64,000 nucleotides of DNA from NCBI GenBank assembly GCA_023678885.1, contig CM043005.1:1808814-1872813 (forward strand). Direction: 5' to 3'. Source of the DNA: Pogostemon cablin. Lineage: Eukaryota > Streptophyta > Magnoliopsida > Lamiales > Lamiaceae. The position numbers and the translations under genes are program-made. The notes beneath the pieces were generated by a model, which searched no databases, had not been told where the DNA came from, and saw nothing but the letters and a program-made list of their open reading frames with translations. Positions 31,495 through 44,059 of the stretch are shown here, in pieces. Position 1 is the stretch's first letter. Every line of letters begins with the position of its first letter.

Positions 31495-31730
31495 TTTTGT
31501 CCCCATATGTACAATATGGGTAAGTGTACATTGTTTTGTACTAAAGGGTATACACTTTAGTTAATAATGGTACACAATTTTGTTCTAAATGGTATACACT
31601 TTTCATTAATATTTTTTTATTTTTTCTTAAAATAAAGGTACACGTCTTTATACTAAAGGATATACAATTTAATACTAAAGGGTATGAATGCACGACATGC
31701 CCCCAAAGGCACACAAGTTTTTGTCTTTTA
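31495..31730 (-). repeat. R2 repeat copy, inverted
   Basis: The complement reads AAAAACTTGTGTGCC...TATACCCTTTAGTATTAAA...TGTACCTTTATTTT, matching R2 at 28283 and 37690. The ends are degraded. Confidence 0.65.
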
Positions 31731-33016
31731 TAATAGTTGTCTAATTAATAAATTATCTTATAACTAAATTGAGGATAAATAAAAGGTAATATCATTTTTA
31801 GTAAAAAGTGATACCTGAACATAGAAAAGTGATAACTATTCAATTAAACTATTTTACTCAGTATAAATAATGTGTGAAACACATAAAATGTAATGATATT
31901 TTTAATAAATTTAGACAGCATAGAAGCAAACAGTAATAGATCTTTAAACATAAAAAATCTTATAATTTATTTTGAACATTCTTAAGCTTATTAAATATTT
32001 TGAGAATATAATAATTAGCAAAGAATGCATCCCTTTTTTTACCTCAATCAACCACTTCCAATTGTTCGAGGTACAATTATCTCTTATAAATTATTTGTCA
32101 ATTCTTATCTTGTACTACTCTAAACAAAAAAATGTTTATTACCACATGATCTTTAATACTCCAAACTTCGGCTACCAAAGGCATAATCTAACCAATTTTC
32201 GAATTAAATATTTGGTATCTTGAGCTGCAGCTATACTGGATTATCTTTCTTAAAGAAAATACAAAAAGAGCATAGAGATAGAGAGAAGTAAACTTGCCCC
32301 ATACCAAATAGAATGCACGGTCACACATGCAAACAAATAATATTATTAAAAATTTTAAATATCTTTACGCGATCATAAATTCATTTTTTTTAACGAAAAA
32401 AAGTATACAAAAAATACTACCAACTTTGTAGATTGGTTGGCATAGAAATATCTAGGTCAAATAGATGCTTATTTGACTGCTTCATGGCCCTAATTTCTTA
32501 TCAAAGAATTTACAAACAATTAAATTCTTTATCACTATCCAATATGCATTAACTTTAGTGCAAATAAACTAACTTAACATTCAGATGCACATCATACTCC
32601 TAAACAAACAAATTTTGAATAATTAAGATAATCAAGAATATCATTTGTTGAATTACTTCATACCTATGTAAGATTCCATATACATGTGATACACTTTGGT
32701 CTTGACTTCTCTTCTCTCAAACTCCAATTGTAAATGCTGTTGGTACGGCCAATCAAAAGGAACATTCTTCGCTATGATTAAATTGAATATTAATCATTAC
32801 CTTCATGAAGAAAAATAGCCTCAAGGAAATATAGTGCAAAAGTGCCCCTCAAGTCTATGAAACCAATGTGCATAATTAGATTATAATTTGACCATTTACA
32901 TTGATATAATGAATTCAAAGAATAAATACAACACAATAATATGAAATATTGTTGCTCAATTAACAATGAAATAATTTAAATTTAAATATCTATCAATGAT
33001 ACTAAAGATAGTGACT
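31731..33016. other. AT-rich intergenic region
   Basis: No supported gene. The small frame at 31972-32223 has composition typical of non-coding AT-rich DNA. The rightmost few hundred bases may be the 3' UTR of the candidate gene at 33017-34169. Confidence 0.5.
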
Positions 33017-34169
33017 TTAAAAGACAATGATGATTACACCACCAAGTATCTGAAATAGGATTGGGAGGGACAAAGATAAGCTATTTCTTTTCCTCACTTT
33101 TTCTTGATGCTCTTTAACTTCTTCTTGCAGCTTCTTAAGTCTCATGTATCTCTTTTCCTGCAAATGAGAAACAAAATCTTACATCTCAAACCTCATTGAA
33201 AAAACACTAAAATTATAATTATATAATTCAGTTTATTAACAACTGATTAGCTAAAAAAATTTTTAAAAAAATTCTAGTGATAAAGATGGCAAGATCTAAA
33301 ACATGTTGGGTTAAAAAAAAATTCATTTAAGTGAGAATAGCAACTGAATAACTAAAAAATGAACAGTAATTTGGTCAAGTAAAACAATATAGAAGCAAGA
33401 CCTAAATTCACAACACTAATCAAGCTTGACAAAAAAAAGGATAAAAAAAGAGTAGGCACAAATTAAGTCATTTAGGTAGGGAGATATAGGTTGATAATTG
33501 ACATTGGTAAAGACTTATGTGGCATAACACAATAAGCCTAGACAATGCCACATAAGCTTAGGTCAAATTCATTTAAAGTATAATTAAGAGCTATAGCGCA
33601 CCTATAAGGTATATAACATACTAGAGTCTCAATTAAACTGCAATTACACAGAATTTATTTTAGTGGAATGTGTTTAAGAGCGAGACTCCTTTGTAAATAT
33701 ATCACTCCATTTTAAATGTTTAGGAGGTAGATAATTATAAGCTATCTTAACTTGAAAAGACAAACCATGAAACATGAGTCTAAAATAAAAAAGAGAAGGG
33801 AAAAAAATACAGTTATAAATATAAAGATTAAATATAGTGTAAACAACCTTACTATAATTATTATTTAAGCTTGAGTCTTAACTTGTATTTTTATGATTAA
33901 TGTTTTCCAAGCCCCTTCCTTTATCGCAGGAAAGACAATCACATTCTCTCAAGAATTCAGGCAATTTACTACATCATGTATATAAAATCATTACTCTAAA
34001 AAGAAGTAAGAAAAGAATAAGAAGACAAATTTCAAAGTAAGCTATTATCATTTTTTTATTTCCATTTGTACTCACGAAAAATTCTAGCATTTAAAAGTAC
34101 TAAACATAGATACCTCTATTGTGCTTGTTATCAAATATCGTGGAAGTTGATCAACATCATGTCCAATTA
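33017..34169 (-). CDS. Candidate small host gene, two exons recognised (unknown protein)
   Basis: Exon 34114-34169 follows an acceptor CTGCAG and ends GAG|GTATCT. It reads VIGHDVDQLPRYLITSTIE. The next exon, 33157-33017, follows a TTTGCAG acceptor and continues in phase with EKRYMRLKKLQEEVKEHQEK, then a hydrophobic tail (LPILFQILGGVIIIVF) and a stop. The charged stretch looks like a coiled coil and the tail like a C-terminal membrane anchor. A first exon may lie in the duplicated segment at 34481-34593 (ATG near 34598, MNRHDSGSLKVGNQ...). However, its good donor (CCG|GTGGGT) gives the wrong phase and the in-phase donor (GTTCCC) is weak. I do not recognise the family. It may be a pseudogene. 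Confidence 0.45.
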
Positions 34170-34480
34170 CTGCAGATCTTTGTTAATTAGATGTCAAAAG
34201 TTCTAAGGATAATTAACCGAGGAAAAAAAGAAAAAGAAAAGAGAGACACTATATGGAAGAAGAAAAACTGCAGAAATGTGTATCTAATTAAGGTTCAAGA
34301 CTTCTCTGCCAAATTCAACGTAATTGTAAAAGAACTCCTTAAATTTTATCTAAATAGTCAGGATGTGTAATCAGTGATTATGTACCATATTAGTCCAATG
34401 CATAATCACCAAAAAGAGTGCAATTTGATCAAACCATGTGAATGTGATTAACTGAAGCGAAAAAAAGTAAGGGAACCCAC

Positions 34481-34706
34481 CGGAATGCCGTCCATCACCG
34501 CTGGAGGTTCGCTAAAGTAAAGAGCATCACTGCAAATCTGATTCCCTACCTTCAAGCTGCCACTGTCGTGCCTATTCATTGCCGCCACATGACCGGAATG
34601 CCGCCCATCAATGTTGGAGGTTCGCTAAAGTGAAGAGCGTCACTACAAATCTGATTCCCCGCCTTCAAGCTGCCACTGCCGTGCCTATTCCCTGCCGCCA
34701 CGTGAA
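34481..34706 (-). repeat. 113-bp tandem duplication containing the candidate first exon
   Basis: Two adjacent 113-bp units (34481-34593 and 34594-34706), roughly 88-90% identical by eye. On the - strand each encodes the same stretch (SGSLK.GNQICSDAL, FSEPP) in one of its frames. Because 113 is not a multiple of three the two copies are out of frame with each other. The composition is GC-richer than the flanks. Confidence 0.85.
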
Positions 34707-35445
34707 GAGAAGAGCATGAGTTTGACGCAATGGCGGAGAGATAATTACATTAGGGTTCGATAATGAAATAAAAAATTAGTTTAATACCTAAAATCTGGTG
34801 AACAAAAATAAAATTATAATTTGTCGGTGATGACAGCGGCTGCGATGGTGACGGCTTCAAGGCGCTGCCACTGGCAAGGCTTCCAATCAGGTTTACTCTT
34901 CAATTTCTCGTGTAAATGGAGAAAATAAAAGAAAAAATACCACATCAAGAATGGGGGAATGAAATATCAAAGCGGAAGTGGCCAGAAGAACGTCTAGTTG
35001 AGCATCGGTGGAAGTAAGAACTTGAGAACGGCGGAAATGTGAGAGGGGAAGAACACGAAAAATGTGAGATTAGGGTTTCAAAAGGAATTTTGTTTAAATG
35101 ATTTAAAAATTGTAAAAGTGGCATACTATTTTGTAAAAATTACTAATTGGCACAAAATTGAAAAGGGGGGGGGGAACTTGGTCAAAATTGAGTTCAATTT
35201 TTTATTGACTCTTGTTACTATTATATTATATATTATATATATGTATAGATAGATAGATAATGTTCAACGTAAATCTTTTCTGTGAATTGACTTTATGATT
35301 TTTTATTTTTAAATAAATCAACAAATTATTAAAACATTTATAATAATATGCGTTGGCAATCTGCATGAATACTGGAATTGATTTAAAAATTGAATACAAC
35401 CATGTACGAAAATAATTTAAGTTCAAATGCAAAATAAAAAAAAAA
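34707..35445. other. Probable upstream region of candidate gene, then AT-rich spacer
   Basis: 34707-35060 is moderately GC-rich with no clear frame and could be 5' leader or promoter for the - strand gene. 35060-35445 is AT-rich with a poly-G run near 35165 and no supported feature. Confidence 0.4.
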
Positions 35446-37656
35446 GGTTAATTGCAAATAAAATGTTCACCTTTGCAAATTAGTCTCAACCTTTAATATT
35501 TGGCAAAAAAAAAAAAAAAAAAAAAAGACACAGTTTGGTTGTAAATTGCACCCTACCCTGTCCTATTGCTAACATGGCAAATTAATGACAGATCAGACAT
35601 GTTAATAAATGGGAATAGGACCCCTTTAGTCAAATAGTGAGTGTTGATAGCAGGGCAGTGACTAAGAAAATGATGAAGGGGAAGAAATAGTGAAATGCAG
35701 AATTCCCATTCTTTCCTTCAAAATCGATGACTCGACGCTACTATTCGAACAAATGGTTGTTGCTTGGTCATCTCGATTCCACTGCTTGCCGAAAATCCCG
35801 CGCCAATGGCTTCCGATTCTTGCCGTTGTGCCGCAATAGACCGACCTCATCACTTCTCTCATCGGAGTCGCCAATCGCGGTAAGGAAAGAGCCGTCAATT
35901 CACCAATTCCCGCTGAAGGTTTCAGATCCAGTCATCTGACTCTAGATCTCATCGCCTCATCTCGCAGAAATAGTCGCTGATGAATGCTCTGGGGTTCGTA
36001 CAGTGCCACTGTCAGCCGCCCTCACCAGATCTAGCGCCGCTGCTGGAGTCCGACACCTTCGCACTCAGCCGAGGTTTGCTCGTCTACACCGCCAGAGGAG
36101 AACGTTGACTGTGTCAGAAACCACACTTTTGCCTAGGTTGGGAAAAAATATAGAAATTTTGGTATACTGCCCTTATAATATAAAAAAATACCTATTTTAT
36201 CAAAATTTTAGGTATGCCAAAATTTTTGTTAAGGTATGATACCGTATTGAAAATTTTGGTATGATAAAGGTATATAAATTATCAATACCGCGGTATTTTG
36301 GTATTTACCGAAATACCATAAAGTATTCAATTTTTGGTAATATGATACGGTATATCAAACTACATGATATATGCAATTATAATTATTATTTATATTTTAT
36401 AATTTTTAATTAAATTATATATATACAATATTTAATTAAAAGATTAAATTTAAAATTCTATTTTAAATTTCATAATTATAAATGGGTGATAAAGTTAATT
36501 GGCTTTCATGATATCTTGTACTTCTTTTTTAATTATGTAGTTCTATCCTATATGAAAATTTAAAAGTGTTAAATTTTAATATAAGTTCCATATGGTTCTT
36601 GTATAAATCTTTTGTGTAAATCGGGTTTATGCTTAATTATATAAATTCTGTTACTCTTTCATACATAAAAAATTACTCTTTATCACATAAATTGTTACTC
36701 TTCTAAATTAAAAAATTACTCTTTAAATTCTTGTAAATTCTTGTTTATCGATTACTTTTTAAAGACATGAATTAGTACTCTTTTGTATAAAAATCATACT
36801 CTTCAAAAAGTAATTTTTTATATAATAAAGATTAATTTTAAAAAATAGGGTTTACATGTAAACTCGATTACATGAGACTCACTCTTATTTAATTTGGTTG
36901 TTTGTGAATTGTCGTATATTTTTCTTATTATGAATTTGTTATCTATTAAAATTTTTTTATAGCTATCTTTAACTTTTTAGTACAGTTTTTAATTAGATTT
37001 ATTAAATTTTAGGTGCATAATAGTATAATAAACTATCTAATAGGAATGTATATACCGATATTTTAGGTATGATACGATACTGAAATATTGGTGAGTAGAA
37101 GGTATACTATTTTCTTATACCGAAATATCGGTATACCAAACTATGGTATGCCGAAAGTTTAGCTAAAGTAACAGTATAATTTTTTATATACCAAAAATTT
37201 TGGTACGGTATTTGGTATGACCAAAAATCTTCGATATATCATACTGCCCACCCCTACTTCTGCCCCAACTGGAAAGAACAAGCTGCCCCCTCACTGCCTT
37301 CCATCTGCATTTCATATTCTAAATTTTTTTAAAACATTCTGTAAGTTCTTAGCAATGAATTAAGGTGTAAGTTCTTAGCAATTTTTTCCCCCTTTTCCCG
37401 AATAAAAATGAATTCCTCTCAGAGATTTAAACACGAAGACGTTTTTTATGTGTTGAATCCACGTGGCATTTAATTGCCAAATCATCAGTTGCGCAGGAGA
37501 AACTGACCGATTGGCAATTTGCAACCGAACTCAAAGGTGGTGTATTTTTTTTTTTTTTGCCAAATATTAAAGATTGAGACCAATTTGCAAACGCTTATTG
37601 CTCGACACAGACTCTAGCGCTAAGAAGGAGGTGAGTATTTTATTTGCAATTAACCC
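35446..37656. mobile_element. Second long-TIR Mutator-type element (Pack-MULE-like), interrupted by a hAT element
   Basis: The left end starts GGTTAATTGCAAATAAAATG, then GCAAATTAGTCTCAACCTTT and AATATTTGGC, and a poly-A run. The right end is the complement (AATATTAAAGATTGAGACCA ... TTTATTTGCAATTAACCC). The flanks are A-rich (TAAAAAAA), so the 9-bp duplication is plausible but not decisive. The interior at 35640-36133 and 37265-37330 is GC-richer and may be a captured gene segment that I cannot identify. The TIR start (GGGTTAATT) resembles that of the Pack-MULE at 29844. Confidence 0.7.
36134..37256. mobile_element. hAT-like element inserted in the captured segment
   Basis: 1123 bp. The left end is TAGGTTGGGAAAAA and the right end GCCCACCCCTA, the complement of the common hAT terminus TAGGGGTGGGC. 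The 8-bp flanks CTTTTGCC (36126-36133) and CTTCTGCC (37257-37264) match at 7 of 8 positions. Subterminal GGTAT/ATACC words are dense at both ends, as in hAT elements. No transposase is visible. Confidence 0.82.
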
Positions 37657-37689
37657 TAAAAAAATGACAATACTGCCCACTTCTAAATT

Positions 37690-37970
37690 TTGAAAGGTAA
37701 AAACTTGTTTGCACCCAAGCGCACGGGGGTACACGACGTCTGCATTTAGAATTTTGTATTAAATTCTATACCCTTTAGTATAAAGATGTGTAATTTTTAT
37801 TTTGTAGAAAAAAATAAAAAATATTAATAAAAAGTATATACCCATTAAAACAAAATAGTGTACCCTTATTAATTAAAGTGTATATACTTTAGAACAAAAT
37901 AATGTATCCTTACTCATAATACTAAATTCTAAAGACGCATGGTATGTCCGGGCGCACGCAACCCTCACTC
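37690..37970 (+). repeat. R2 repeat copy, most complete
   Basis: Starts ACTTGTTTGCACCCAAGCGC and ends GTCCGGGCGCACGCAACC. The ends form an imperfect inverted repeat about 50 bp long (TTTAGAATTTTGTATTAAA on the left against TACTAAATTCTAAAG on the right), supporting a MITE. Confidence 0.75.
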
Positions 37971-38704
37971 ATTTTGAAATCTTCTCTGCCCACATTAACT
38001 AAAAAGATCATTTCTTCCCACATTTAATATGATATTAAAAAATTACCCGTAATGCATCTTCATCTTTAAAAATTGCTCAATACTTAAGAAAGAATAATTA
38101 ATAAATAAATTCAAAAACAAAAGCATTTTTCCTAGGATAATGGAGTGTTCATCAAATCCCACATTTTCTATAATTTATATTTAATTACCATTTTAATGAA
38201 AAGAACTTATAATTTTACTTTAGGGTCCATTACTATTAAGTACAATTTATGTATCTATATTAGTACTAGATACACCAATCAAATTATATTATTGAGCAAT
38301 ACAAATTGAATACGTGAAATACCACTATTATCCCTATTTTAAGTGTGTTCCAAGATTAATTAAAAGGTATTATGTGTAATTTAATAATTGAAAGATAATG
38401 AATCCCACTAATTTCTCCTAAAAATCAGGAAGATTGCGATTTTAAAATTCTCACGAGGAGATTAAATTCAAAACTCAAAATTTATTTTGACATGTGTTCA
38501 ACAATAATAAAATAAAAGAATAAAATATATTATTTTAATATTAAAAAGAAAAATAATTTTATTATTTACTCGCATTAAAAATCGGTGGAGATTGGATTCA
38601 AATTTTATTTTGAATTTTTTTGTTCAATAATAATTTAAAAGGATAAGAAATTATTTTACTATTAAAAAAAAATTTAATTTCATAATTTACTCCTAAATCG
38701 ATGT

Positions 38705-39250
38705 TTAATATGTGACATGAATCAGATTATTTTAGCATTCATCATTTCTGAATACATTGTTATTGAATATTAAATATTCTGAATACTTATTGATATTGAA
38801 TACAAAATATTTTAATGAATGCAATATATATGATCATTATAAATATTTCATGGAATACTGTAAAAATAAATAATAAATTCAATACATTTTAAATACTTCA
38901 TGGAACATTGAGAAAATATTTTTGAATACATTGATATTGAACATTAAATATTTTGAATACATTGTTGTTGAATATTAATATGAATCAGATTGGTGTTCAT
39001 CATTTCTGAATACATCGTTATTGATCATTAAATATTTTGAATACTTACCAATTTTGAATACATAAATATTTCATAAATGAATTTAAAATATATATAATTA
39101 TTATAAATATTTCATGGAATACTAAAAAAATTAATAAAATATTGAATATTTCGTGGAACATTGAGAAAATATTTTTAGATAAATTGATATTGAATATTAA
39201 ATATTTTGAATATTTAATATTTTTTAAAATAAAAGCATTTTAATGAATGA
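38705..39250. repeat. Two-copy AT-rich tandem repeat, about 265 bp
   Basis: Block 1 begins ATGAATCAGATTATTTTAGC near 38716 and block 2 begins ATGAATCAGATTGGTGTTCA near 38981. Both continue with CATCATTTCTGAATACAT.GTTATTGA, TTTCATGGAATACT and GAACATTGAGAAAATATTTTT. Inside each are shorter TGAATATTAAATATTTTGAA words. Confidence 0.75.
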
Positions 39251-39748
39251 ATTAAAAAATTTATTGAATAATATTTCATGGAATTGGCAACAACTCTGAA
39301 TAATAATTCAATCCTTAATGAAATCTAGATTTTGGCAGCCTTTAATTAATGGATGTCTAATTCATAAACACTTTGCATGCTCATTTTCAGTAATCCCTTA
39401 TCAAATTTTCTACGAGCCTTCGTTAAAAATAAATTTATTATGGATATTATCGGAGTTAGAACTAAAGTATAGGAAATAGATTTATCATGTAAATATAAAT
39501 TCAGTTAATGTAAAAATAGTTAGTTGTGACTTTTTATTAAATATTTTGTAGTGGTTAGTAATAAAATATATACTACGTATCCAATAGTAATATTAATATA
39601 TGAGCTCATTACCACCAGGTACATTTTGTAAAGTCTTATTACTAATAGACACGTTATCCATAATATATTACTATCTAATACATTTTTAATGGGAGAAATC
39701 TTATTTTAGTCCAATTCTAATATGTGTTCAATTATAGGAGAGATACTA

Positions 39749-39787
<39 letters not shown>

Positions 39788-39959
39788 GATTAGAAATCCA
39801 ATCCCTAATTTGGCTAATATACGTAAATTAAGCATTTAATAGGTAATCTCTTTCCAAATGCAAAAATAGGCCACGTCAATTGAATAACTTATTATTCAAG
39901 TTTTATAGAACACCAGAAAAAGTTAGTGGATTTTCATTGGTATAAAAAATATTTGATAA

Positions 39960-40300
39960 TACTAAATCTGTGTTCAGATTAATGTGTTCTGTTAAATGTG
40001 TTCAGAAGTAACTGGGAGTATTCATATTAATGGTCAGAAATTTTGTATTCAGATTAATGTGTGCTGTTGAATTTACTCAGAAATAATCTGATAAATCTGT
40101 TCAGAAATTTGGTATTCAGAACATTAGTATTTAGAATTTTGGTATTCAGATTAATGTGTTCTATTTAATGTATTCAGAAATAATTGAGTGTATTCAGACT
40201 GATGTGCTCATTGGTATTCAGAATTTTTTGTTAATAAAATTTATGTGTTCAGATTAATGTGTTCAGTTGAGTGTGTTCAATAATATTCAATTTTAAAACG
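39960..40300. repeat. Degenerate tandem repeat of TATTCAGATTAATGTGTTC
   Basis: The word CAGATTAATGTGT(T/G)CT recurs near 39975, 40050, 40148 and 40245, each followed by a form of TTCAGAAATAA. Spacing is about 75-100 bp. Non-coding. Confidence 0.7.
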
Positions 40301-40901
40301 TTGGTCTTCCAGTTATTGCATATTAAAATTCAACAATGGATTGCAAATAAACATACCCATTTTTGTAGTACCGCTTCGATCGTGGAACGATGGAAGGATT
40401 AAACGATGATACTTGGAAGCTTCGATCATATATTTAACCGTACCCATTTTTGGATGTAGAGATAAATAACCGTGGAAATATGATGATTAAAATATCAGAT
40501 ATTTTTTCTTATGGAAAGGGTGGTAATCTCACTATGATAATTAAGGAAGATGACAAAAAAAATTGAAAACAGAATTATCATGAGTGAGAACGTGATTTTA
40601 AACGTTATTTTTTAAAAAAATTATTATTTAATAGATGCATAAAGGGGGGTAATCTAGACTTTTCATGAAATTATTTTGTATTGATTAGTAATATAAAAAC
40701 ACCCCTTGTATCTATTAGTAATATCTAGTTATATTTTGTACTAGGTAGTAATAATTCCAATTTATATTTATATATTTTATATTTAAATTATTTATTTAAT
40801 TTTATTATTGTGTAAAATTATAAAATTATATGATAGTATATTTAATTAAAAAAATAATTAAAATATTAAATAAATATGCAAAAAATTTATAAAAAATAAT
40901 T

Positions 40902-40952
<51 letters not shown>

Positions 40953-41025
40953 ATATACTAATTGAGAATTTTTGTGCCTACGTGTCACTTTTGGAAACTT
41001 CTTTCATGAAATTTTAAATGGAGAA

Positions 41026-43168
41026 TGTTGGTTTATAAGGTACACCAATCAATTACTATTACAATGGATAGAAATGTAGAATGAAGAATTACTGAATTAA
41101 AATGCAAAAAATAGAGAGAAACTCTTCTTAAAGATCTTGGATCTTGAATCTTGGATCTCGGGATAATGGTGAAGTCGAGTCGAGTAGAACTCTTCCTGCA
41201 AGAAGAAACACACCAAGATAGTGCTCCGATCTTGGCGGATTTTCTCCAAAGGTAAAACGACTTCTCATTTTTGGTGAAACAGTTAATTACAAAATATAGA
41301 GAGAAACTCTTCTAACAAATCTTCGATCTCGGGATAATGGCAATGGCGAAGTCGAGTCGAACTCATCCCGCAAGAAGAAACACGCCCTGAAAGTGCTCCG
41401 TTTGCGTTCGGATCTTTTGGTTAACGTGAACCGTTAGGGTTTCATGAAATCCTATAGCAATGGAAACAGAATATAGAATTGAATTACCTTTAACAAAGAT
41501 TGAAGAAATCGATCTGGTTGATGCAAACGACCTCTCTGATCTTCTACTGTATTCCCATACCTAGTCTTGACGTCTTGTGGGCGACGATCTTCAAGACCCT
41601 CTCAATCTGCAATCCTCCCTATTCTCTGTACGATATTAGGCGGAGAAAATTAGGATTTCAAATTAATGAGGTGGATCATTTATGAGCTACAATAGGGACC
41701 AGGAGGAGAAAGTTGAGTCGGACCTCCATTGGGCTTAAGTATCCAAGTTTAGCCCAAAATTTATACTTAAGTCCAATAATAATAATACAGTCCACTAAAG
41801 TATTATTACTGCACTGCCACTCTAATTCCAACTTACGTTATGAGCTCCTTCTTATTATGAGTCCGTTAATCTCCCCATGTTTAAGATATACAATGCCCAT
41901 TAATTAATTAAGGTACTGACAACACTATTAATTAATCTCTTATCCAAGAGTAGTACCACTCAATCTTGTTATCATGCCGGAATAAATTTACCTGCACGGT
42001 TTATATGATAATCCTTATGAGCTCTTCAAGGGGACATCATCAGCCTATTTAATAGGACACTGATTCCTTCTACAATCAACAGATACCATAGAGACAGCAA
42101 TACTTCCCAACTCACCGAGTTTATTGATTTAATAAATAAATCTCACCCATTGATGATTCAAAGAAACAAATACTGACTTACGTGTCGAGGTTATTGTATA
42201 GGAATTAAAAGCACGAACATCCATAATAACTGAGATCTAGTTTTCTTATATAATCAGTATAAATCGAACGATTTCAAGTGGTCATACTCAAAACACAGCT
42301 AATGTGATTTTATAGTTAAGACAAACTAATACCAAATCGCACTACAACTATCCCGATAGATTGTCCCTGTCTATCTCGATTGTGAGCATCTATTTATACT
42401 TTATAAGGAGCCGATAATATAATCTTCTGTGCGATGCAGTATACCATATTATCTATAGTATAAAGTAAATAGACTTTTGCAATGACATATAAATAAATTA
42501 TAATATGCAAAATATTTGATCATATGATTCTCATTTCAAATTAATTGTCAAAACATTGTTCATACAAAAAGCTAAACTTTTAGTATACAATCCAACACGG
42601 TCTTTGTGGATCTTCTCCAAAGGTAAAATAACTTCTTGTTTTCGACGAAGCAGCACTGCTATCGCAGGAACTCCGGTGAACAAAGAGAGAATGAAGGATT
42701 AGATCATATTAGAATACAAGTGCTTGTGTATGCAGATATTTTGGATGTTGTGTTATGTGGTGTATGGAATGAGTGCAGAATTATCCTATTTATAGGCTCT
42801 AGAGACCACTCTCATATGTTACGATTGCTTGATTTGTTGCTAATTGTGTTCACACAAATTATCATTGATTTTGTTCACTAACAGAATTATCATTGATTCT
42901 ATTCACACAACCTTAGATTGTTTAAATACAATGTACCACATGTTGTATCTGCTGGAGAGAATCTGGGCTTGTGGGTTCCCCAATCACGGTTCATTTTATG
43001 CCCAAAATTAAATAGACTATTGGGCTAGGTTAGGCTCAATGCCCAAGAACCTCAATTTATTATATTTAATTCTCTCCACATGTGAGACTAATTTCATTCA
43101 CTTTAACTATTATTTAATTGGTGATTAATTATTAATTAATCCTTACTAACTAATTAAATTCCTCAATA
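41026..43168 (-). mobile_element. C2 3' LTR, split by a C1 solo LTR
   Basis: Pieces 41026-41398 and 42598-43168 together resemble the intact LTR at 44486-45167. They share AAGTCGAGTCGAGTAGAACTC-type sequence, GCAAGAAGAAACAC, GGTAAAACGACTTCTCATTTT and ATGAAGGA.TAGAT. A segment near the end is duplicated: about 41100-41200 is repeated at 41292-41398. ATATGGGGGAT just outside 43168 on the - strand is the purine tract. Confidence 0.7.
41399..42597 (-). mobile_element. Solo LTR of copia family C1
   Basis: About 1199 bp. The complement begins TGTTGGATTGTATACTAAAAG at 42597 and follows the 5741-6940 LTR throughout (GCCGGAAT..AT, TCTATCGGGATAGTTGTAG, GAACGTCGTTCG-type blocks). It ends near 41399 with CGCAAACG in place of CGCCAACA. 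C2 LTR sequence resumes directly on both sides. No internal copia sequence is attached. Confidence 0.8.
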
Positions 43169-43697
43169 ATCCCCCATATGAGTGGAATTTGATGTAAATG
43201 CAATGTAGACACAAAATCCAATCATCGTGAGACACTAACGTATTTGGATAGGTAGCTTGGGACTTTGAACCTTCCGTAGTCCAACACTATCGAGTATACT
43301 GGTGGCTTAGTAGACACAAGGTCTTTGAACTATTCCTCCTTAGCGTATACTGATACAACAGTGTGAACGCATCAATATCTCGCATTCTCATTGTTCTCAC
43401 GTTTTGATCCGTTTCGGCCATGGATCCCCTTTGGTTTCATAAGTATTTTACTTTGAAGCAGCCACTTAGTTTACACTTACATAGGTGATCTCCTATCTTT
43501 AGTACCCCATTATACTCACCTCCATGAGGTATCTTAGGAATCAATAAAAGTCATAGACTTAGCTTTACCACAATACGGGTTCCATACATGGTAGTATTGC
43601 TCTATCAAGAAATGATAGGTACCAAGTTTGACTTGAACCTCCACAATTTTGTTGTCCCATTGATCCCAGTTCTTGGGATCTCCAGTCATCATGCGAT
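43169..43697 (-). other. Internal non-coding remainder of C2 element
   Basis: 529 bp between an LTR end (43698) and the purine tract at 43169-43180. Several short frames and no domain. It has the size and layout of a non-autonomous element interior. Confidence 0.5.
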
Positions 43698-43938
43698 TAT
43701 TGGTTTATAGGTACACCAATAAATTACTATTGTAATGAACAGAAAGATAAAAAGGAGAATTACTAACCTTTCTGACAGATCTGGATCTTGAATAATGGAT
43801 CTTGGATATCTCTTGATGATGACTAAGTTGAGTCAAGTAGAACTCTTCCCGCAAGAAGAAACACACTCCGGTAGTGCTCCGTTCTAGACGGATCTTCCCC
43901 AAAGATAAAACGACTTCTCATTTCCGGCGAAGCACTTT
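43698..43938 (-). mobile_element. Truncated C2 LTR fragment inside the element
   Basis: Matches the end portion of the LTR at 44486 (CACCAAT.AATT, GCAAGAAGAAACACAC, AAACGACTTCTCATTT). The same GCGAT word sits at its boundary as at 44481. Its presence makes the element a three-LTR structure. Confidence 0.65.
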
Positions 43939-44059
43939 AACCCCATTCCTACTAACAATTTTATTCATTCGATCTTGATGAGTGAATCCACTTTCTTTTC
44001 TTCAAGATTAATTTATTATGTATTAAATGCAAACACTTTTCATCTCTAATCCGAACACC

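Larger units (their letters stand above)
37971..41020. other. AT-rich intergenic region with (AT)n tracts
   Basis: No gene. Besides the two tandem arrays it has (AT)n runs at about 39750-39784 and 40906-40949. TAGTAATA/TATTACTA words are scattered near 38230, 39550-39670 and 40660-40760 and may be ends of an unrecognised MITE. Confidence 0.5.
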
